Origin: Thiomicrorhabdus sp.
GTDB taxonomy: Bacteria; Pseudomonadota; Gammaproteobacteria; Thiomicrospirales; Thiomicrospiraceae
Reading direction: 5' to 3'
Assembly: GCF_963677875.1 (NCBI RefSeq)
Contig: NZ_OY782564.1
Span: forward strand, 62,001 to 126,000
DNA length: 64,000 nt
The notes beneath the pieces are model-generated. The model did no database searches. It was not told where the DNA came from and saw only the letters and a list, made by a program, of their open reading frames with translations. The translations under genes and the position numbers were made by a program. Below, one piece after another: positions 48,379-59,394 of the stretch (position 1 is the stretch's first letter; every line of letters begins with the position of its first letter).

Positions 48379-49038
48379 TTAATGCTTAACGTCGCGCCAA
48401 TACTCTTTCTTCAGCAGATAGGTCAGCAACAGCATGATCAACAGGAAGAGCATGACTTTCCACCCTAGATCCAAACGATCCAGCTTGGCAGGTTCACCAA
48501 CGTATTCCAAGAAATTGGACAAGTCGCGAACCGCCTGATCATAATCTTCCGGTGTCGCATGACGTTGAATACCTTCCAGAACATTCGGCATCGAAGTGCC
48601 GGCCAGCAGATGGTTGTCCCAAGCACCTTTCTCATTCTGATAATAGCCTTTCAGGAAGGTAAAGATGTAATCAGTTCCTTTCAAACGCGCCATCAAAGAC
48701 AAATCCGGCGGTTCCGTTCCCAGAACCTGCATGGCAACACCTGGAAGCATACGGGTTTCAACATTGTCGACAACCTTATTCAAGCCATGCGCCATTCTCT
48801 CGACAACTTCGTCATCATTCCAGCCGATATCGCGGGCAATACGGTTGTAACGCATATATTTGGCTGAGTGGCAGGCCATGCAGTAATTCGAGAACAGAAC
48901 CGCTCCCCTCTGCAAAGAGTCCTGATCACGCAGGTTGTTATTTGCCGCGTCCAGCTCGACTCCATGCCCACCGGCCGCTTGTACATTCCCGGCAACCAGC
49001 AGGAAAGCAACATTTAGAATCCATAGGAATTTTTTCAT
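48379..49038 (-). CDS. petC: Cytochrome c1 of the bc1 complex
   Basis: 219 residues with a signal peptide ending near residue 22 and a covalent haem site CMACH (Cys53, Cys56, His57). PPDLSLMARLKG and SMPNVLEG are further c1 landmarks, the latter a candidate for Met ligation. One C-terminal anchor helix (VMLFLLIMLLLTYLLKKEYW) follows. It passes electrons from the Rieske protein to soluble cytochrome c. Last gene of the operon, contiguous with petB. Confidence 0.95.
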   Translation of the reverse strand: MKKFLWILNVAFLLVAGNVQAAGGHGVELDAANNNLRDQDSLQRGAVLFSNYCMACHSAKYMRYNRIARDIGWNDDEVVERMAHGLNKVVDNVETRMLPGVAMQVLGTEPPDLSLMARLKGTDYIFTFLKGYYQNEKGAWDNHLLAGTSMPNVLEGIQRHATPEDYDQAVRDLSNFLEYVGEPAKLDRLDLGWKVMLFLLIMLLLTYLLKKEYWRDVKH

Positions 49039-50280
49039 CTAGCTCACCCTCTCCGGTACCGGCTTGGTCTTTTCATTCACCGACGTAAACGGCAAAATCA
49101 AGAAGAACATAAAATACAAAGCGGTAAAAATCTGCGCCAGCTTAGTCAGCTCAGGCGTCGCCGGCTGAGTTCCCAGATAACCGAGAATAATAAAACTGAT
49201 AATAAAGACCGTAAGCAGAATTTTGAACGATGCGCCTCGATAACGAATCGATTTCACTTTGCAGCGATCCAGCCATGGCATGGCGAACAAGAACATGATC
49301 GCCGCCCCCATCGCAACCACCCCGAGGAATTTATCCGGCACGGCACGCAGAATGGCATAGAACGGAGTGAAATACCAGACAGGTGCAATATGCTCCGGCG
49401 TCTTCAAAGGGTTAGCCGGTTCGAAGTTCGGCGGTTCGATAAAGAAACCGCCGCCTTCCGGCCAGTAGAAAACAATAAATGCAAACGGAATCGCAAAGAA
49501 TACCGCCCCCATCGAATCCTTGACCGAATAATAGGGGTGGAACGGAATACCATCGATCGGCAGACCTTGAGCGTTTTTGTATTTTTTAATCTCAACACCG
49601 TCCGGGTTATTGGAACCGACCTTGTGCAGCGCAACAATATGCATAAACACCAGAATCAGCAGAACCAGAGGCAGAGCAATAACATGCAGGGCAAAGAAAC
49701 GGTTCAGAGTTGCGTCGGAAATAATAAAGTCACCACGCACCCACAACGCCAGATCAGGGCCGACAAACGGAATCGCGCCGAATAAGGAAATAATTACCTG
49801 AGCGCCCCAATAAGACATCTGCCCCCAAGGCAACAGATAACCCATGAAGGCTTCCGCCATCAGCACCAGGAACAACAGCATCCCGATAATCCATACCAGC
49901 TCGCGAGGTTGTTTATAAGAGCCATACAGAAGGCCGCGCGTCATATGCAGATAGATCACGATGAAGAAGGCTGAAGCACCGGTCGAATGCATATAGCGGA
50001 TCAACCAGCCCCATTCGACATCACGCATAATATATTCAACGGAATTAAACGCTTCAGCAGCACTTGGCTTATAACTCATGGTCAGCCAGATCCCGGTAAC
50101 AAACTGATTTACCAGAACCAACAGAGCCAGAGAGCCGAAAAAATACCAGAAGTTAAAGTTTTTCGGCGCGTAATATTCGCCAACATGTTCGTTCCAGGTA
50201 CTGATCAGCGGATAACGCGCATCCAACCAGCCTAAAACCGAACCCGGCGCCTTATTTTGTTCTGACTTTAGATCGGACAT
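49039..50280 (-). CDS. petB: Cytochrome b of the bc1 complex
   Basis: 413 residues with eight helices and both haem-b histidine pairs (HSTGASAFFIVIYLHM and ALHVIALPLVLLILVFMH). It contains the quinol-oxidation and quinone-reduction sites. The Qo motif, usually PEWY, reads PVWY at residues 300-303, so the conserved glutamate is valine. Full-length, with the C-terminal helices fused as in proteobacterial bc1. Its ATG overlaps the petA stop by one base. Confidence 0.95.
   Translation of the reverse strand: MSDLKSEQNKAPGSVLGWLDARYPLISTWNEHVGEYYAPKNFNFWYFFGSLALLVLVNQFVTGIWLTMSYKPSAAEAFNSVEYIMRDVEWGWLIRYMHSTGASAFFIVIYLHMTRGLLYGSYKQPRELVWIIGMLLFLVLMAEAFMGYLLPWGQMSYWGAQVIISLFGAIPFVGPDLALWVRGDFIISDATLNRFFALHVIALPLVLLILVFMHIVALHKVGSNNPDGVEIKKYKNAQGLPIDGIPFHPYYSVKDSMGAVFFAIPFAFIVFYWPEGGGFFIEPPNFEPANPLKTPEHIAPVWYFTPFYAILRAVPDKFLGVVAMGAAIMFLFAMPWLDRCKVKSIRYRGASFKILLTVFIISFIILGYLGTQPATPELTKLAQIFTALYFMFFLILPFTSVNEKTKPVPERVS
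49372..49383 (-). other. PVWY variant of the Qo-site motif in cytochrome b
   Basis: Codons CCT GTC TGG TAT, in frame with the petB start. In the mitochondrial and Rhodobacter enzymes the second residue is a glutamate thought to help proton release from quinol. Valine variants exist in nature. Confidence 0.9.
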
Positions 50281-50897
50281 CAGGCCATCCCTCCTTCTTT
50301 AGGATCTTCACCGATGCGGATCTCCTGCTCGCTGACAAAATGATACGGCGGAATTTCCAGATTAGTCGGGGCCGGAACCGACTGAAAAACCCGGCCTGCC
50401 AAATCAAAACGGGAACCATGGCACGGGCAGAAGAATCCGCCTTGCCAATCAGCACCAACATCCGGAGAACCGATTGCCGGGCGATACAATGGGGCACAGC
50501 CCAGATGCGTACACACTCCGACTACAACCAGATATTCATCTTTGACCGCCCGCAGTTCGTTTTTACAGTAATCCGGTTGAATGGACACATCCGACTTCGG
50601 ATCGCGAAGCTGTTCGTCCAGCGTCGGCAAAGTATTCAGCATCTCAGGGGTACGGCGTACAATCCACACCGGCTTGCCGCGCCACGCGACTGTCAGCATC
50701 TGTCCAGGCTGCATTTGACTGATATCGGCGTTCACAGGGGCTCCGGCCGCTTTGGCCTTTTCACTCGGCTGCCAAGAACTGACAAACGGCACCGCCAAGA
50801 AGGTCGCTCCGGCCGCACCGACGACTCCTGTTGCTCCTGTCAGGATCTTTCGGCGCTGAAGATTAACTTCAGTCTTATTCTCTTGTTCTATCGACAT
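50280..50897 (-). CDS. petA: Rieske iron-sulfur protein of the bc1 complex
   Basis: 205 residues. A twin-arginine type N-terminus (LQRRKILTGATGVVGAAG) doubles as membrane anchor. The Rieske [2Fe-2S] ligands are in CTHLGCAP and CPCHGS, with the Gly/Pro-rich loop after them. First gene of petABC, with one-base overlap to petB. A cytochrome bc1 complex shows an oxidative electron chain that uses c-type cytochromes. Confidence 0.95.
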   Translation of the reverse strand: MSIEQENKTEVNLQRRKILTGATGVVGAAGATFLAVPFVSSWQPSEKAKAAGAPVNADISQMQPGQMLTVAWRGKPVWIVRRTPEMLNTLPTLDEQLRDPKSDVSIQPDYCKNELRAVKDEYLVVVGVCTHLGCAPLYRPAIGSPDVGADWQGGFFCPCHGSRFDLAGRVFQSVPAPTNLEIPPYHFVSEQEIRIGEDPKEGGMA

Positions 50898-51054
50898 AGC
50901 GTCTTCCTAGGTTATACACAAGCAAATTGCCACTTATTCTACATAAGCGTTTACTAAACTCAAATCAGTATCTCTTTATATCGTCATTAAATTAATTTTA
51001 TCTATAAAACAATATCAAAAAAATATATATTAGAGTTTCAAAATTTTCCGGCGT

Positions 51055-51801
51055 CTAAACCGGGTTGGAAATATCGACAAACTGGCACTCGACATCAAAA
51101 TATTTGCTGACATGCTCACCGAGACTTTTCACACCCAGACGTTCGGTCGCATGGTGACCGGCAGCAAGATAATGAATACCGCATTCTGCTGCCAGATGTG
51201 TCGTCTGCTCGGAAACTTCGCCACTGATATAAACATCCGCGCCCCACTCAACCGCTTGATCGATATAGTTCTGGGCCCCGCCGCTGCACCAGGCGATTTT
51301 TTGCACCATGTCCGGGCCGCCGGGAAGATGCAGCGCTTCCCGTTGCAAGCTCTCGTTGACACCTTCGATAAACCGTTCAACCGGCATTTCTTCGTGCAAC
51401 TCGCCTAAACGCACCAAACCGCTCATTTCAGGGGTAATGTCCTGTAACTGCCAAAGTTTTCCCAATTGAGCATTATTACCGTATACATCATGCCCGTCTA
51501 ACGGCAGATGATAAGCGATTAAATTGATATCATGCTCCAACAGCGCCTTTATACGCTTCTGTTTAAAACCGACAATCCCGGCTGGTTCGCTTTTCCAGAA
51601 ATATCCGTGATGAACCAGAATCGCATCTGCGTCAAGCTCAATTGCCGCCTCAATCAGGGCCTGCGAAGCAGTAACTCCGGTAACCATTTTGCGAATCTCG
51701 GTCTTGCCCTCAACCTGCAAACCGTTCGGAGCATAATCTTTATAGCGTCCGACGTCCAAAAGCTCATCAAGATAAGCCACTAAATCTTTCGTTAAAACCA
51801 T
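51055..51801 (-). CDS. Nif3-like dinuclear metal protein (YbgI family)
   Basis: 248 residues of the hexameric YbgI/NIF3 family. Metal-ligand segments include DAILVHHGYFW (two histidines), AYHLPLDGHDVYGNNAQLG and a C-terminal YLAAGHHATERLGVKSLGEH. Often annotated as GTP cyclohydrolase 1 type 2, but a genuine function is not established. It lies between petA and hisD as a single-gene unit on the same strand. Confidence 0.9.
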   Translation of the reverse strand: MVLTKDLVAYLDELLDVGRYKDYAPNGLQVEGKTEIRKMVTGVTASQALIEAAIELDADAILVHHGYFWKSEPAGIVGFKQKRIKALLEHDINLIAYHLPLDGHDVYGNNAQLGKLWQLQDITPEMSGLVRLGELHEEMPVERFIEGVNESLQREALHLPGGPDMVQKIAWCSGGAQNYIDQAVEWGADVYISGEVSEQTTHLAAECGIHYLAAGHHATERLGVKSLGEHVSKYFDVECQFVDISNPV

Positions 51802-51814
51802 AACGACTCCGTTT

Positions 51815-51850
51815 AAAAAAAAACCACCGTTTCTTTGCAGAAGCGATGGC
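51815..51850 (-). terminator. Terminator after hisD
   Basis: On the minus strand CCATCG, 14-base loop, CGGTGG with one G-T pair, followed by nine T. It separates the his genes from the Nif3-like gene. Confidence 0.75.
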
Positions 51851-51897
51851 TTTCGTTTTCACTGTAAATTCCGCGTAAATCGCGAAACCTGCCGCGA

Positions 51898-53199
51898 CTA
51901 TTTTTTCACGCGGTAACGTGCCGATGCGGCATGCGCCTGAAGACCTTCGCCATCGGCAAGAATTCCGGCAACACGTCCCAACGTATCCGCACCATCTTCG
52001 GAAACCATAATCAGGCTTGAGCGTTTCTGGAAATCGTAAACCCCCAGAGGCGATGAGAAACGCGCGGTACGCGACGTCGGTAATACGTGGTTAGGACCGG
52101 CGCAGTAATCACCCAGAGCTTCCGCAGTGTACCGACCCATAAAGATCGCACCGGCATGACGGATCTTCGGCAAAAGCGCTTTCGGATCGTCAATCGACAA
52201 TTCCAAATGCTCAGGCGCAATGATATTGATCATTTCAATCGCCTGCTCTTCATTATCCACCACAATGATCGCGCCGCGATCATCCAATGCTTTTTGAATG
52301 ATTTCCTTGCGAGGCATGGTCGGTAGCAACTTGTTCATGCTGTCGTAAACTCTGGCGGCGAAATCCGCATCCTGCGTAACCAGAATCGCCTGTGCATCTT
52401 CATCATGCTCTGCTTGCGAGAAAAGGTCGACGGCAATCCAATCCGGATCGGTTTTCCCGTCACAATACACCAAAATCTCGGAAGGACCGGCAATCATATC
52501 GATACCGACGGTACCGAATACCAAACGCTTGGCTGTGGCAACAAAGATATTACCCGGCCCGACAATCTTATCCACCGCTGGAACCGTTTCAGTACCGTAT
52601 GCCAGAGCCGCTACCGCCTGCGCACCACCCAGAGTGAATACCGCGTCCACTTCACAGATTGCTGCGGCAGCCAAAACCATCTCATTGACTTCACCATCCG
52701 GTGTCGGCACAACCATGATCAGCCTCTCAACACCGGCAACCTTCGCAGGAATCGCATTCATAATCACCGACGAAGGATAAGCCGCTTTACCGCCCGGAAC
52801 GTACAAACCGACTGAATCCAGCGGCGTAACCTGCTGCCCCAGCATGGTGCCGTCCGCTTCCTCGTAAGTCCACGACTCCTGAACCTGACGCTCATGGTAA
52901 GCCCGGACGCGTTGCGCGGAAACTTCCAACGACTCGCGCTGATCAGCCGGGATGTTTTGCAATGCCTGCTGCAGACGCTCTTTGGAAATTTCCAGCTCGG
53001 CACCGGAATTCAATGACATACGATCAAACTTGGCGGTGTATTCCAATAGTGCCGCATCGCCTTCCTTACGAACGCGAGCACAAACTTCGTTGACAATATC
53101 GTTGACCGATTGGTTCGATACCGTTTCCCACGCCAATAGTTGATCCAACTCTTCTCTAAAACCTGCTTCGTTGGCAGATAAACGTCGAATATTTAACAT
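51898..53199 (-). CDS. hisD: Histidinol dehydrogenase
   Basis: Catalyses the last two NAD-dependent oxidations to histidine. 433 residues. Typical segments are [68 protein letters not shown], the zinc-binding [10 protein letters not shown] and the C-terminal catalytic [16 protein letters not shown]. It begins one base after the hisG stop. hisC, which often follows, is absent here, and a terminator closes the unit. Confidence 0.97.
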   Translation of the reverse strand: MLNIRRLSANEAGFREELDQLLAWETVSNQSVNDIVNEVCARVRKEGDAALLEYTAKFDRMSLNSGAELEISKERLQQALQNIPADQRESLEVSAQRVRAYHERQVQESWTYEEADGTMLGQQVTPLDSVGLYVPGGKAAYPSSVIMNAIPAKVAGVERLIMVVPTPDGEVNEMVLAAAAICEVDAVFTLGGAQAVAALAYGTETVPAVDKIVGPGNIFVATAKRLVFGTVGIDMIAGPSEILVYCDGKTDPDWIAVDLFSQAEHDEDAQAILVTQDADFAARVYDSMNKLLPTMPRKEIIQKALDDRGAIIVVDNEEQAIEMINIIAPEHLELSIDDPKALLPKIRHAGAIFMGRYTAEALGDYCAGPNHVLPTSRTARFSSPLGVYDFQKRSSLIMVSEDGADTLGRVAGILADGEGLQAHAASARYRVKK

Positions 53200-53200
53200 C

Positions 53201-53833
53201 TTAACTCTCTATCACTGATTTAAACTGTTTGACGATGTGATCGATTTGCTTGAATTTGGTTTTATAAGCATGCTGATTCACAATCAAACGCGAACTGATG
53301 TCCGCAATATGCTCCAAAGGTACCAAACCATTCGCCCGCAAGGTGTTCCCCGTATCGACCAGATCCACAATGCGATCCGCCAAATCGATCAAAGGCGCAA
53401 TCTCCATGGAACCGTATAGCTTGATCAGGTCGACCTGTTCGCCCTTCTGTGCATAGTAAGCCTGTGCCGACTTTAAATACTTGGTCGCGATTTTCAAACG
53501 ATGCCCGTGCGGCTTTTCCTGTTCAGGCCCTGCGACCATCAATTTACACTGAGCAATTTTCAAATCCAGCAGTTCATAAATATTGTCACTCGGCGCTTCC
53601 ATCAAGACATCCTTACCTGCCACACCGATATCGGCCGCACCATGCGCCACATAGGTCGGCGCATCAGTAGCACGGACAATCAGCAGGCGCACATTTTCCT
53701 GATTGGTCGGCAAAATCAGTTTCCGGCTCTTGGACGGATCCTCAAGCGGTTCGATTCCGGCGGCTTCCAGCAGAGGCAAGGTATCTTTGTAGATTCGACC
53801 CTTGGATAAGGCAATCGTTAGTTGTTCACTCAT
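53201..53833 (-). CDS. hisG: ATP phosphoribosyltransferase, short form
   Basis: First step of histidine synthesis. At 210 residues it is the short HisG that lacks the C-terminal regulatory domain and needs HisZ, which is not in this window. Typical segments: [32 protein letters not shown] and the PRPP loop [16 protein letters not shown]. The ATG at 53833 is preferred over a TTG six bases upstream. It follows murA by about 35 bases and is probably in the same transcript. Confidence 0.95.
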   Translation of the reverse strand: MSEQLTIALSKGRIYKDTLPLLEAAGIEPLEDPSKSRKLILPTNQENVRLLIVRATDAPTYVAHGAADIGVAGKDVLMEAPSDNIYELLDLKIAQCKLMVAGPEQEKPHGHRLKIATKYLKSAQAYYAQKGEQVDLIKLYGSMEIAPLIDLADRIVDLVDTGNTLRANGLVPLEHIADISSRLIVNQHAYKTKFKQIDHIVKQFKSVIES

Positions 53834-53868
53834 AATCAAAATCTTTCGTTAAATTCAGCTAGTCCGTT

Positions 53869-55140
<1,272 letters not shown>

Positions 55141-55183
55141 TTATTTTTATCGCCGGAATGCCCGAGAGGCTCCGCCTCTTTTA

Positions 55184-55402
55184 TTATTCAACCCTGGTCT
55201 TGATTGAAAGTGCGTGAAGTTCGCCGCTGGCAAACTGCTCTTTAAAAATATCGTTGACCATACGATGTCTTTGAATCGGGGACTTGCCGGCAAAAGCGGC
55301 GCTGGTGACCACAACGGAGAAATTACAGTTTTCGCCGCTGGTTTCCACTTGGGAATCCGGAATTTCTTTTTGAATCATCTCTCTAATGCTGTTCGGAGAC
55401 AT
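55184..55402 (-). CDS. ibaG: BolA-like protein IbaG
   Basis: 72 residues of the BolA fold, starting MSPNSIREMIQKEIPDSQV, with AAFAGKSPIQRHRMVNDIFKE as the conserved core. Position between the mla/yad genes and murA matches E. coli ibaG (yrbA), linked to acid tolerance and iron-sulfur handling with glutaredoxin. The ATG at 55402 has AGGAG about eight bases upstream; a GTG at 55411 lies too close to it. Confidence 0.9.
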   Translation of the reverse strand: MSPNSIREMIQKEIPDSQVETSGENCNFSVVVTSAAFAGKSPIQRHRMVNDIFKEQFASGELHALSIKTRVE

Positions 55403-55424
55403 GATCGCCACTCCTGTTAAAAAA

Positions 55425-56186
55425 TTATCCGCGTATTTTAACGCCTTTATTCAATAAAATCAGATTTATCGCCGAGAGCCCGAACAAGAAAGCCGCTGTT
55501 ACGCCTAAACTGAGATAAATCGGCACATCCGATTGCTGAAAAAATCCATAACGGAAACCGTCTACCATATAAAAGAACGGATTGAAGTGCGATGCCCCCT
55601 GCCAGAATTCAGGCAGAGCGTGAATCGAATAAAAGACTCCGCTTAAAAAAGTCAGCGGCATAATGATGAAATTCTGAAACGCCGCCAGATGGTCGTATTT
55701 GTCGGAAAGAATCCCGGCAAGCATTCCCAAGCCCCCCATCATCGCAGCGCTTAGAACCGCAAACAACAGAATCCATCCGGGAGACTGCCAGGTCAGATCG
55801 AAGCCGACGATTCCGACAATCAGAATTCCCAGACCGACCATCACACCTCTCAATACCGAAGCCGCAATAAAGGCGACATAAAATTCAAAAGCCGAGATCG
55901 GACTGAGCAGAACAAATGTCAGATTACCGTGCATTTTGGATTGAATGAGACTGGAAGAGGTATTCGCGAAGGCATTTTGCAATATAGCCATCATCACCAA
56001 ACCGGGAATCAGAAACTGACTGTAATCCAAGCCGCTGAAAACCTCAATACGGGTATCGATGACCTGACCAAAGACCAGCAGATAAAGTAAGGTCGAAACA
56101 ATCGGCGCAAACAACGTCTGCACCGCAACAGAATAGAAACGGCGAACTTCTTTGACAAACAGCGCCCAGGTTCCTGCAAAATTCAT
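55425..56186 (-). CDS. yadH: ABC-2 type transporter permease (YadH-like)
   Basis: 253 residues with six membrane helices and the ABC-2 signature region (LTFLSGVFYSIHALPEFWQGA). The N-terminal segment FVKEVRRFYSVAVQTLFAPIV is typical of YadH. It forms an exporter with the preceding ATPase, whose stop overlaps its start by four bases. The substrate is unknown. The pair sits inside the mla-ibaG gap, so an envelope lipid or polymer is a reasonable guess. Confidence 0.88.
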   Translation of the reverse strand: MNFAGTWALFVKEVRRFYSVAVQTLFAPIVSTLLYLLVFGQVIDTRIEVFSGLDYSQFLIPGLVMMAILQNAFANTSSSLIQSKMHGNLTFVLLSPISAFEFYVAFIAASVLRGVMVGLGILIVGIVGFDLTWQSPGWILLFAVLSAAMMGGLGMLAGILSDKYDHLAAFQNFIIMPLTFLSGVFYSIHALPEFWQGASHFNPFFYMVDGFRYGFFQQSDVPIYLSLGVTAAFLFGLSAINLILLNKGVKIRG

Positions 56187-57112
56187 AGCGGTTCACCCTC
56201 AGCGGTTAAATCCAAAAAGACCTCTTCCAAAGTCGCATCCCGACTACTGATATCAACAACTTCCAAACCGCTGGCATGCAGCCACCCCAGCATCTGGCTC
56301 ATCGAAGTCTCTTTTTCGACCTTAAACGTCAGACCTGCCGCATCCCGATCCACCAATCTATGCAACAACATTTCCGGCAGCTCCGTTGTCTGCTGGCTGC
56401 AACGAACCTTCAAATACCGAAACGGGTGCTTAGAGAGTAATGCCTCGGTCGAATCCAAAGCCCGCAAAGCCCCTTTTTGAATAATCGCAACCCGGTCACA
56501 CAGCGCTTCCGCCTCTTCCAGATAATGCGTGGTAAGAATGATGGTATGCCCCTGCTGATGAAGCTCTTTGGTAAAATCCCATAAAGTCCGGCGCAAATCG
56601 ACATCCACTCCGGCGGTCGGCTCATCAAGCACAATCACCTGCGGACGATGCACCAATGCCATGGCAATCAACACCCGGCGCTTCATGCCGCCGGACAACT
56701 GATTGGTGTTGGCATTTGCCTTATCTGCAAGCGCCAGACGCTCCAGTAATTCATCAATCCAGCGTGCCTGCTGGGCGCCTTTCAGACCGAAATAACCGGA
56801 CTGCAACTGCAATAACTCCCGAATGGAGAAAAACGGATCGGAAATCAATTCCTGAGGAACCAGTCCCAGAGCGCGGCGGGTCTTGCGGAATTCGCTTTGC
56901 ACATCCGCCCCCATCACCTCAATGGTTCCTGATGTCGGTACAACCAAGCCGGACATTGAATTTATCAGAGTCGACTTTCCCGCACCATTCGGCCCAAGCA
57001 ACCCGAAAAAAGCGCCCTGCTCGACATCGAAAGAGATCCCTTTGAGCGCCTGCACATCCTTGTAATCTTTGCGAACATCTTTAAAGCTGACCGCAACTCC
57101 CGAGTTTTCCAT
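56183..57112 (-). CDS. yadG: ABC transporter ATPase (YadG-like)
   Basis: 309 residues. Walker A GPNGAGKSTL, Q-loop LGLVPQE, signature LSGGMKRRVLIAMAL, Walker B VIVLDEPTAGVDVDLRRTLW and the switch histidine in TLTTHYLEEAEAL-type context. The C-terminal ~90 residues form the regulatory domain found in ABC-2 ATPases. Begins three bases after the mlaB stop, indicating one long operon mlaFEDCB-yadGH-ibaG-murA-hisGD. Confidence 0.92.
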   Translation of the reverse strand: MENSGVAVSFKDVRKDYKDVQALKGISFDVEQGAFFGLLGPNGAGKSTLINSMSGLVVPTSGTIEVMGADVQSEFRKTRRALGLVPQELISDPFFSIRELLQLQSGYFGLKGAQQARWIDELLERLALADKANANTNQLSGGMKRRVLIAMALVHRPQVIVLDEPTAGVDVDLRRTLWDFTKELHQQGHTIILTTHYLEEAEALCDRVAIIQKGALRALDSTEALLSKHPFRYLKVRCSQQTTELPEMLLHRLVDRDAAGLTFKVEKETSMSQMLGWLHASGLEVVDISSRDATLEEVFLDLTAEGEPL

Positions 57113-57115
57113 GTA

Positions 57116-57406
57116 TTATTCCTGCAATGCCAAAGACAGTACATCATCCAGATCGTACAGCCCAACCAGTGTTGCCAGCTGCTCGGGAAAGGCTTGCATC
57201 TGCAGCGGCTGCGCCACACCGGCGCGCCAGACAAGCAATAACGCCAAAACTGCGCTATCGGCGCGCACCACCTTGGAAAAATCGACGGTTTCCACCGTCA
57301 TGTCCCGCCACCCTTTATTTGCTTTCAACAAAGCAGGCAAAGTCTTCAAAGTTACCTCTTCCGGCATAATGACGGTTTTCGACTGCGGCATCCATTCTAT
57401 CTGCAT
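57116..57406 (-). CDS. mlaB: STAS-domain protein MlaB
   Basis: 96 residues with a STAS fold (VETVDFSKVVRADSAVLALLLVW is the central strand-helix with the conserved Ser/Ala). MlaB stabilises the MlaF ATPase of the phospholipid transporter. It lies directly after mlaC as in E. coli. Confidence 0.85.
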   Translation of the reverse strand: MQIEWMPQSKTVIMPEEVTLKTLPALLKANKGWRDMTVETVDFSKVVRADSAVLALLLVWRAGVAQPLQMQAFPEQLATLVGLYDLDDVLSLALQE

Positions 57407-57433
57407 TGATCTGTTTCTCTATTCACTTACCGT

Positions 57434-58081
57434 TCAAGCTGCGGAATTCAGAAAGCTCTGATTTTTTTCTTTCATATCGTCGATCACCGCTTGAAGCCCT
57501 CGGCGACTGATATCCGCAATATAGACTTTGCGGTAGTTCAACAACATGCTGATGCCTTCAACCGTAACATCGTAGATCATCCACTTAGCCGATTTTTTAT
57601 CCAGATAGGCGCGATAAACGACATCCGAGCTGTTGCCGTCAGCCTGAAGCACATTGGACGACACCGTCACACGTCCCGGTTTCTCTTCGGTCATTCCGGT
57701 AACTTTCACCGAAGAGATATTCAGTTTCAGTAAACTCTGCGAATAAGAACGAATCAAAGTTGTCGTAAATTCGTCACTGAACGCTTTTTTCTGCTCATCG
57801 GTGGCGCTGCGCCAATATTTCCCCATCGCATAACGCGCCATTTTTTCGGTATCGACATACGGCAATACATTCTGCTGGGCAAATTCGCGAACCATTTTCG
57901 GACTTTTTTCCAACTCTGCACGCTGCGCGTTCAGCTTATCGACCAGCATAGTCGACAAAGCCGAAATCATTACTTGCGGATCTTTCTGCTCAACCGGTTC
58001 GGCACGAACGGAAAAGCTGAACGCCGTCAACGCTAGAAACAACCAAGTAAACCCTCTGCTTGTCATAGATAAATTCATCAC
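57434..58081 (-). CDS. mlaC: Periplasmic phospholipid carrier MlaC
   Basis: 215 residues with a signal peptide ending about residue 27 (FSFSVRA). The MlaC/Ttg2D fold follows: VLPYVDTEKMARYAMGKYWR, FTTTLIRSYSQSLLK and WMIYDVTVEGISMLLNYRK. It ferries phospholipid between the outer-membrane MlaA complex (not in this window) and MlaFEDB. Its start overlaps the mlaD stop by four bases. Confidence 0.94.
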   Translation of the reverse strand: MMNLSMTSRGFTWLFLALTAFSFSVRAEPVEQKDPQVMISALSTMLVDKLNAQRAELEKSPKMVREFAQQNVLPYVDTEKMARYAMGKYWRSATDEQKKAFSDEFTTTLIRSYSQSLLKLNISSVKVTGMTEEKPGRVTVSSNVLQADGNSSDVVYRAYLDKKSAKWMIYDVTVEGISMLLNYRKVYIADISRRGLQAVIDDMKEKNQSFLNSAA

Positions 58082-58548
58082 TTATCTCCACCTTCACTAA
58101 ATTTCACCAAGAATTGTCCAATCAACTCCTCAAGTACCAGAGCAGACTGAGTCAGCTCGATTTCCGAACCATTCTCCAACACCTCTTCTTCACCGCCCGG
58201 CTCCAGCCCGATATACTGATCCCCCAACAGTCCAGAGGTCAAAATCGAAGCCGATGTGTCGCTCGGCAGATCGTTAAAATCCGAATAGACACTCATATCG
58301 ACTTTGGCCCGAAATGTTTTTTTATCCACACTGATCGCATCAATTCGACCGATCACCACACCGCTCAATTTCACCGGCGCGCGTACTTTCAAGCCTCCGA
58401 TATTATCGAACTGCGCACTGATCTGATAACTCGGGCGTTCTTTTAACGCACTGAAATTGCTGACTTGAAAGGCAATCATCAACAGAGCGATTAAGCTGAT
58501 TAAAACAAAAACGCCAACCCAGATTTCTATTCGTGCTTGTTGCTTCAT
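58078..58548 (-). CDS. mlaD: MCE-domain protein MlaD
   Basis: 156 residues: one N-terminal helix (about 8-28, WVGVFVLISLIALLMIAF) and one MCE domain with FDNIGGLKVRAPVKLSGVVIGRI and ILTSGLLGDQYIGLEPGG. It forms the hexameric periplasmic ring on top of MlaE. About 57 bases downstream of mlaE. Confidence 0.95.
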   Translation of the reverse strand: MKQQARIEIWVGVFVLISLIALLMIAFQVSNFSALKERPSYQISAQFDNIGGLKVRAPVKLSGVVIGRIDAISVDKKTFRAKVDMSVYSDFNDLPSDTSASILTSGLLGDQYIGLEPGGEEEVLENGSEIELTQSALVLEELIGQFLVKFSEGGDK

Positions 58549-58605
58549 TTTTTAAACCCTAAATTAAATTCTTTATCCGTTACCGCAAATCTTATCTTGC
58601 AAGCT

Positions 58606-59394
58606 TTAATCGAACATTAAAGCGGTTAATACGAAATCCAACCCCAAAACGCCAAGGGAGGAATGAACAACGGTGCGCGTGGTCGCGTTGCTGACACCTT
58701 CCGATGTCGGAATGGCATCATTCCCCTGGAAAAGAGCAATCACAGCAATCAGCACGGCAAAAGCAACCGACTTGATAATGCCATTCATGACATCTTCGTT
58801 CCAATCGACGTGGCTGTGCATCTGCGACCAGAAAGAACCATCGTCGACGCCTAACCAGCCGACTGCGACCATATAACCGCCCAAAATCCCCAAAGCAGTA
58901 AAGAGCAATGTCAGCAGCGGCAAAGCGATAATCGCCGACAACAGGCGGGGAGCATAAATAAATTTCAGCGGATCAATCGCCATCATTTCCAGAGCCGAAA
59001 CCTGTTCGGTCGAACGCATTAGACCGATCTCTGCCGTCAGCGCAGAACCGGCACGCCCGGCAAATAACAATGCTGCCACCACAGGCCCTAATTCACGCAA
59101 TAGAGACAAAGCGGTCATGGTTCCGACCGCCTCTTCGGAATTAAAATCCACCAGAACGTTATATGCCTGAAGACTGAGAACCATACCAACAAACAGGCCG
59201 GCCGTCAGAATGATCGGCAAAGACAGTACACCCGCCACATAAACCTGCTTAACCAACAGATCAAAACGCAAAACGGCAAATGGCAAAGCCGGAATCAATG
59301 ACAACAAAAACAGTGCGCCGCGTCCAAAACTGGCGATCACTCCCAAAGTGTTTTTACCGACGGATTGAATAAAAGCTAGCGACTTACTGATCAT
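58606..59394 (-). CDS. mlaE: Phospholipid ABC transporter permease MlaE
   Basis: 262 residues with about five hydrophobic segments and the MlaE signature GLFVGMVLSLQAYNVLVDF, then GRAGSALTAEIGLMRSTEQVSALEMMAIDPLKFIYAPR, the conserved cytoplasmic loop. C-terminus SSLGVLGLDFVLTALMF. Its start overlaps the mlaF stop by four bases. Confidence 0.95.
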   Translation of the reverse strand: MISKSLAFIQSVGKNTLGVIASFGRGALFLLSLIPALPFAVLRFDLLVKQVYVAGVLSLPIILTAGLFVGMVLSLQAYNVLVDFNSEEAVGTMTALSLLRELGPVVAALLFAGRAGSALTAEIGLMRSTEQVSALEMMAIDPLKFIYAPRLLSAIIALPLLTLLFTALGILGGYMVAVGWLGVDDGSFWSQMHSHVDWNEDVMNGIIKSVAFAVLIAVIALFQGNDAIPTSEGVSNATTRTVVHSSLGVLGLDFVLTALMFD

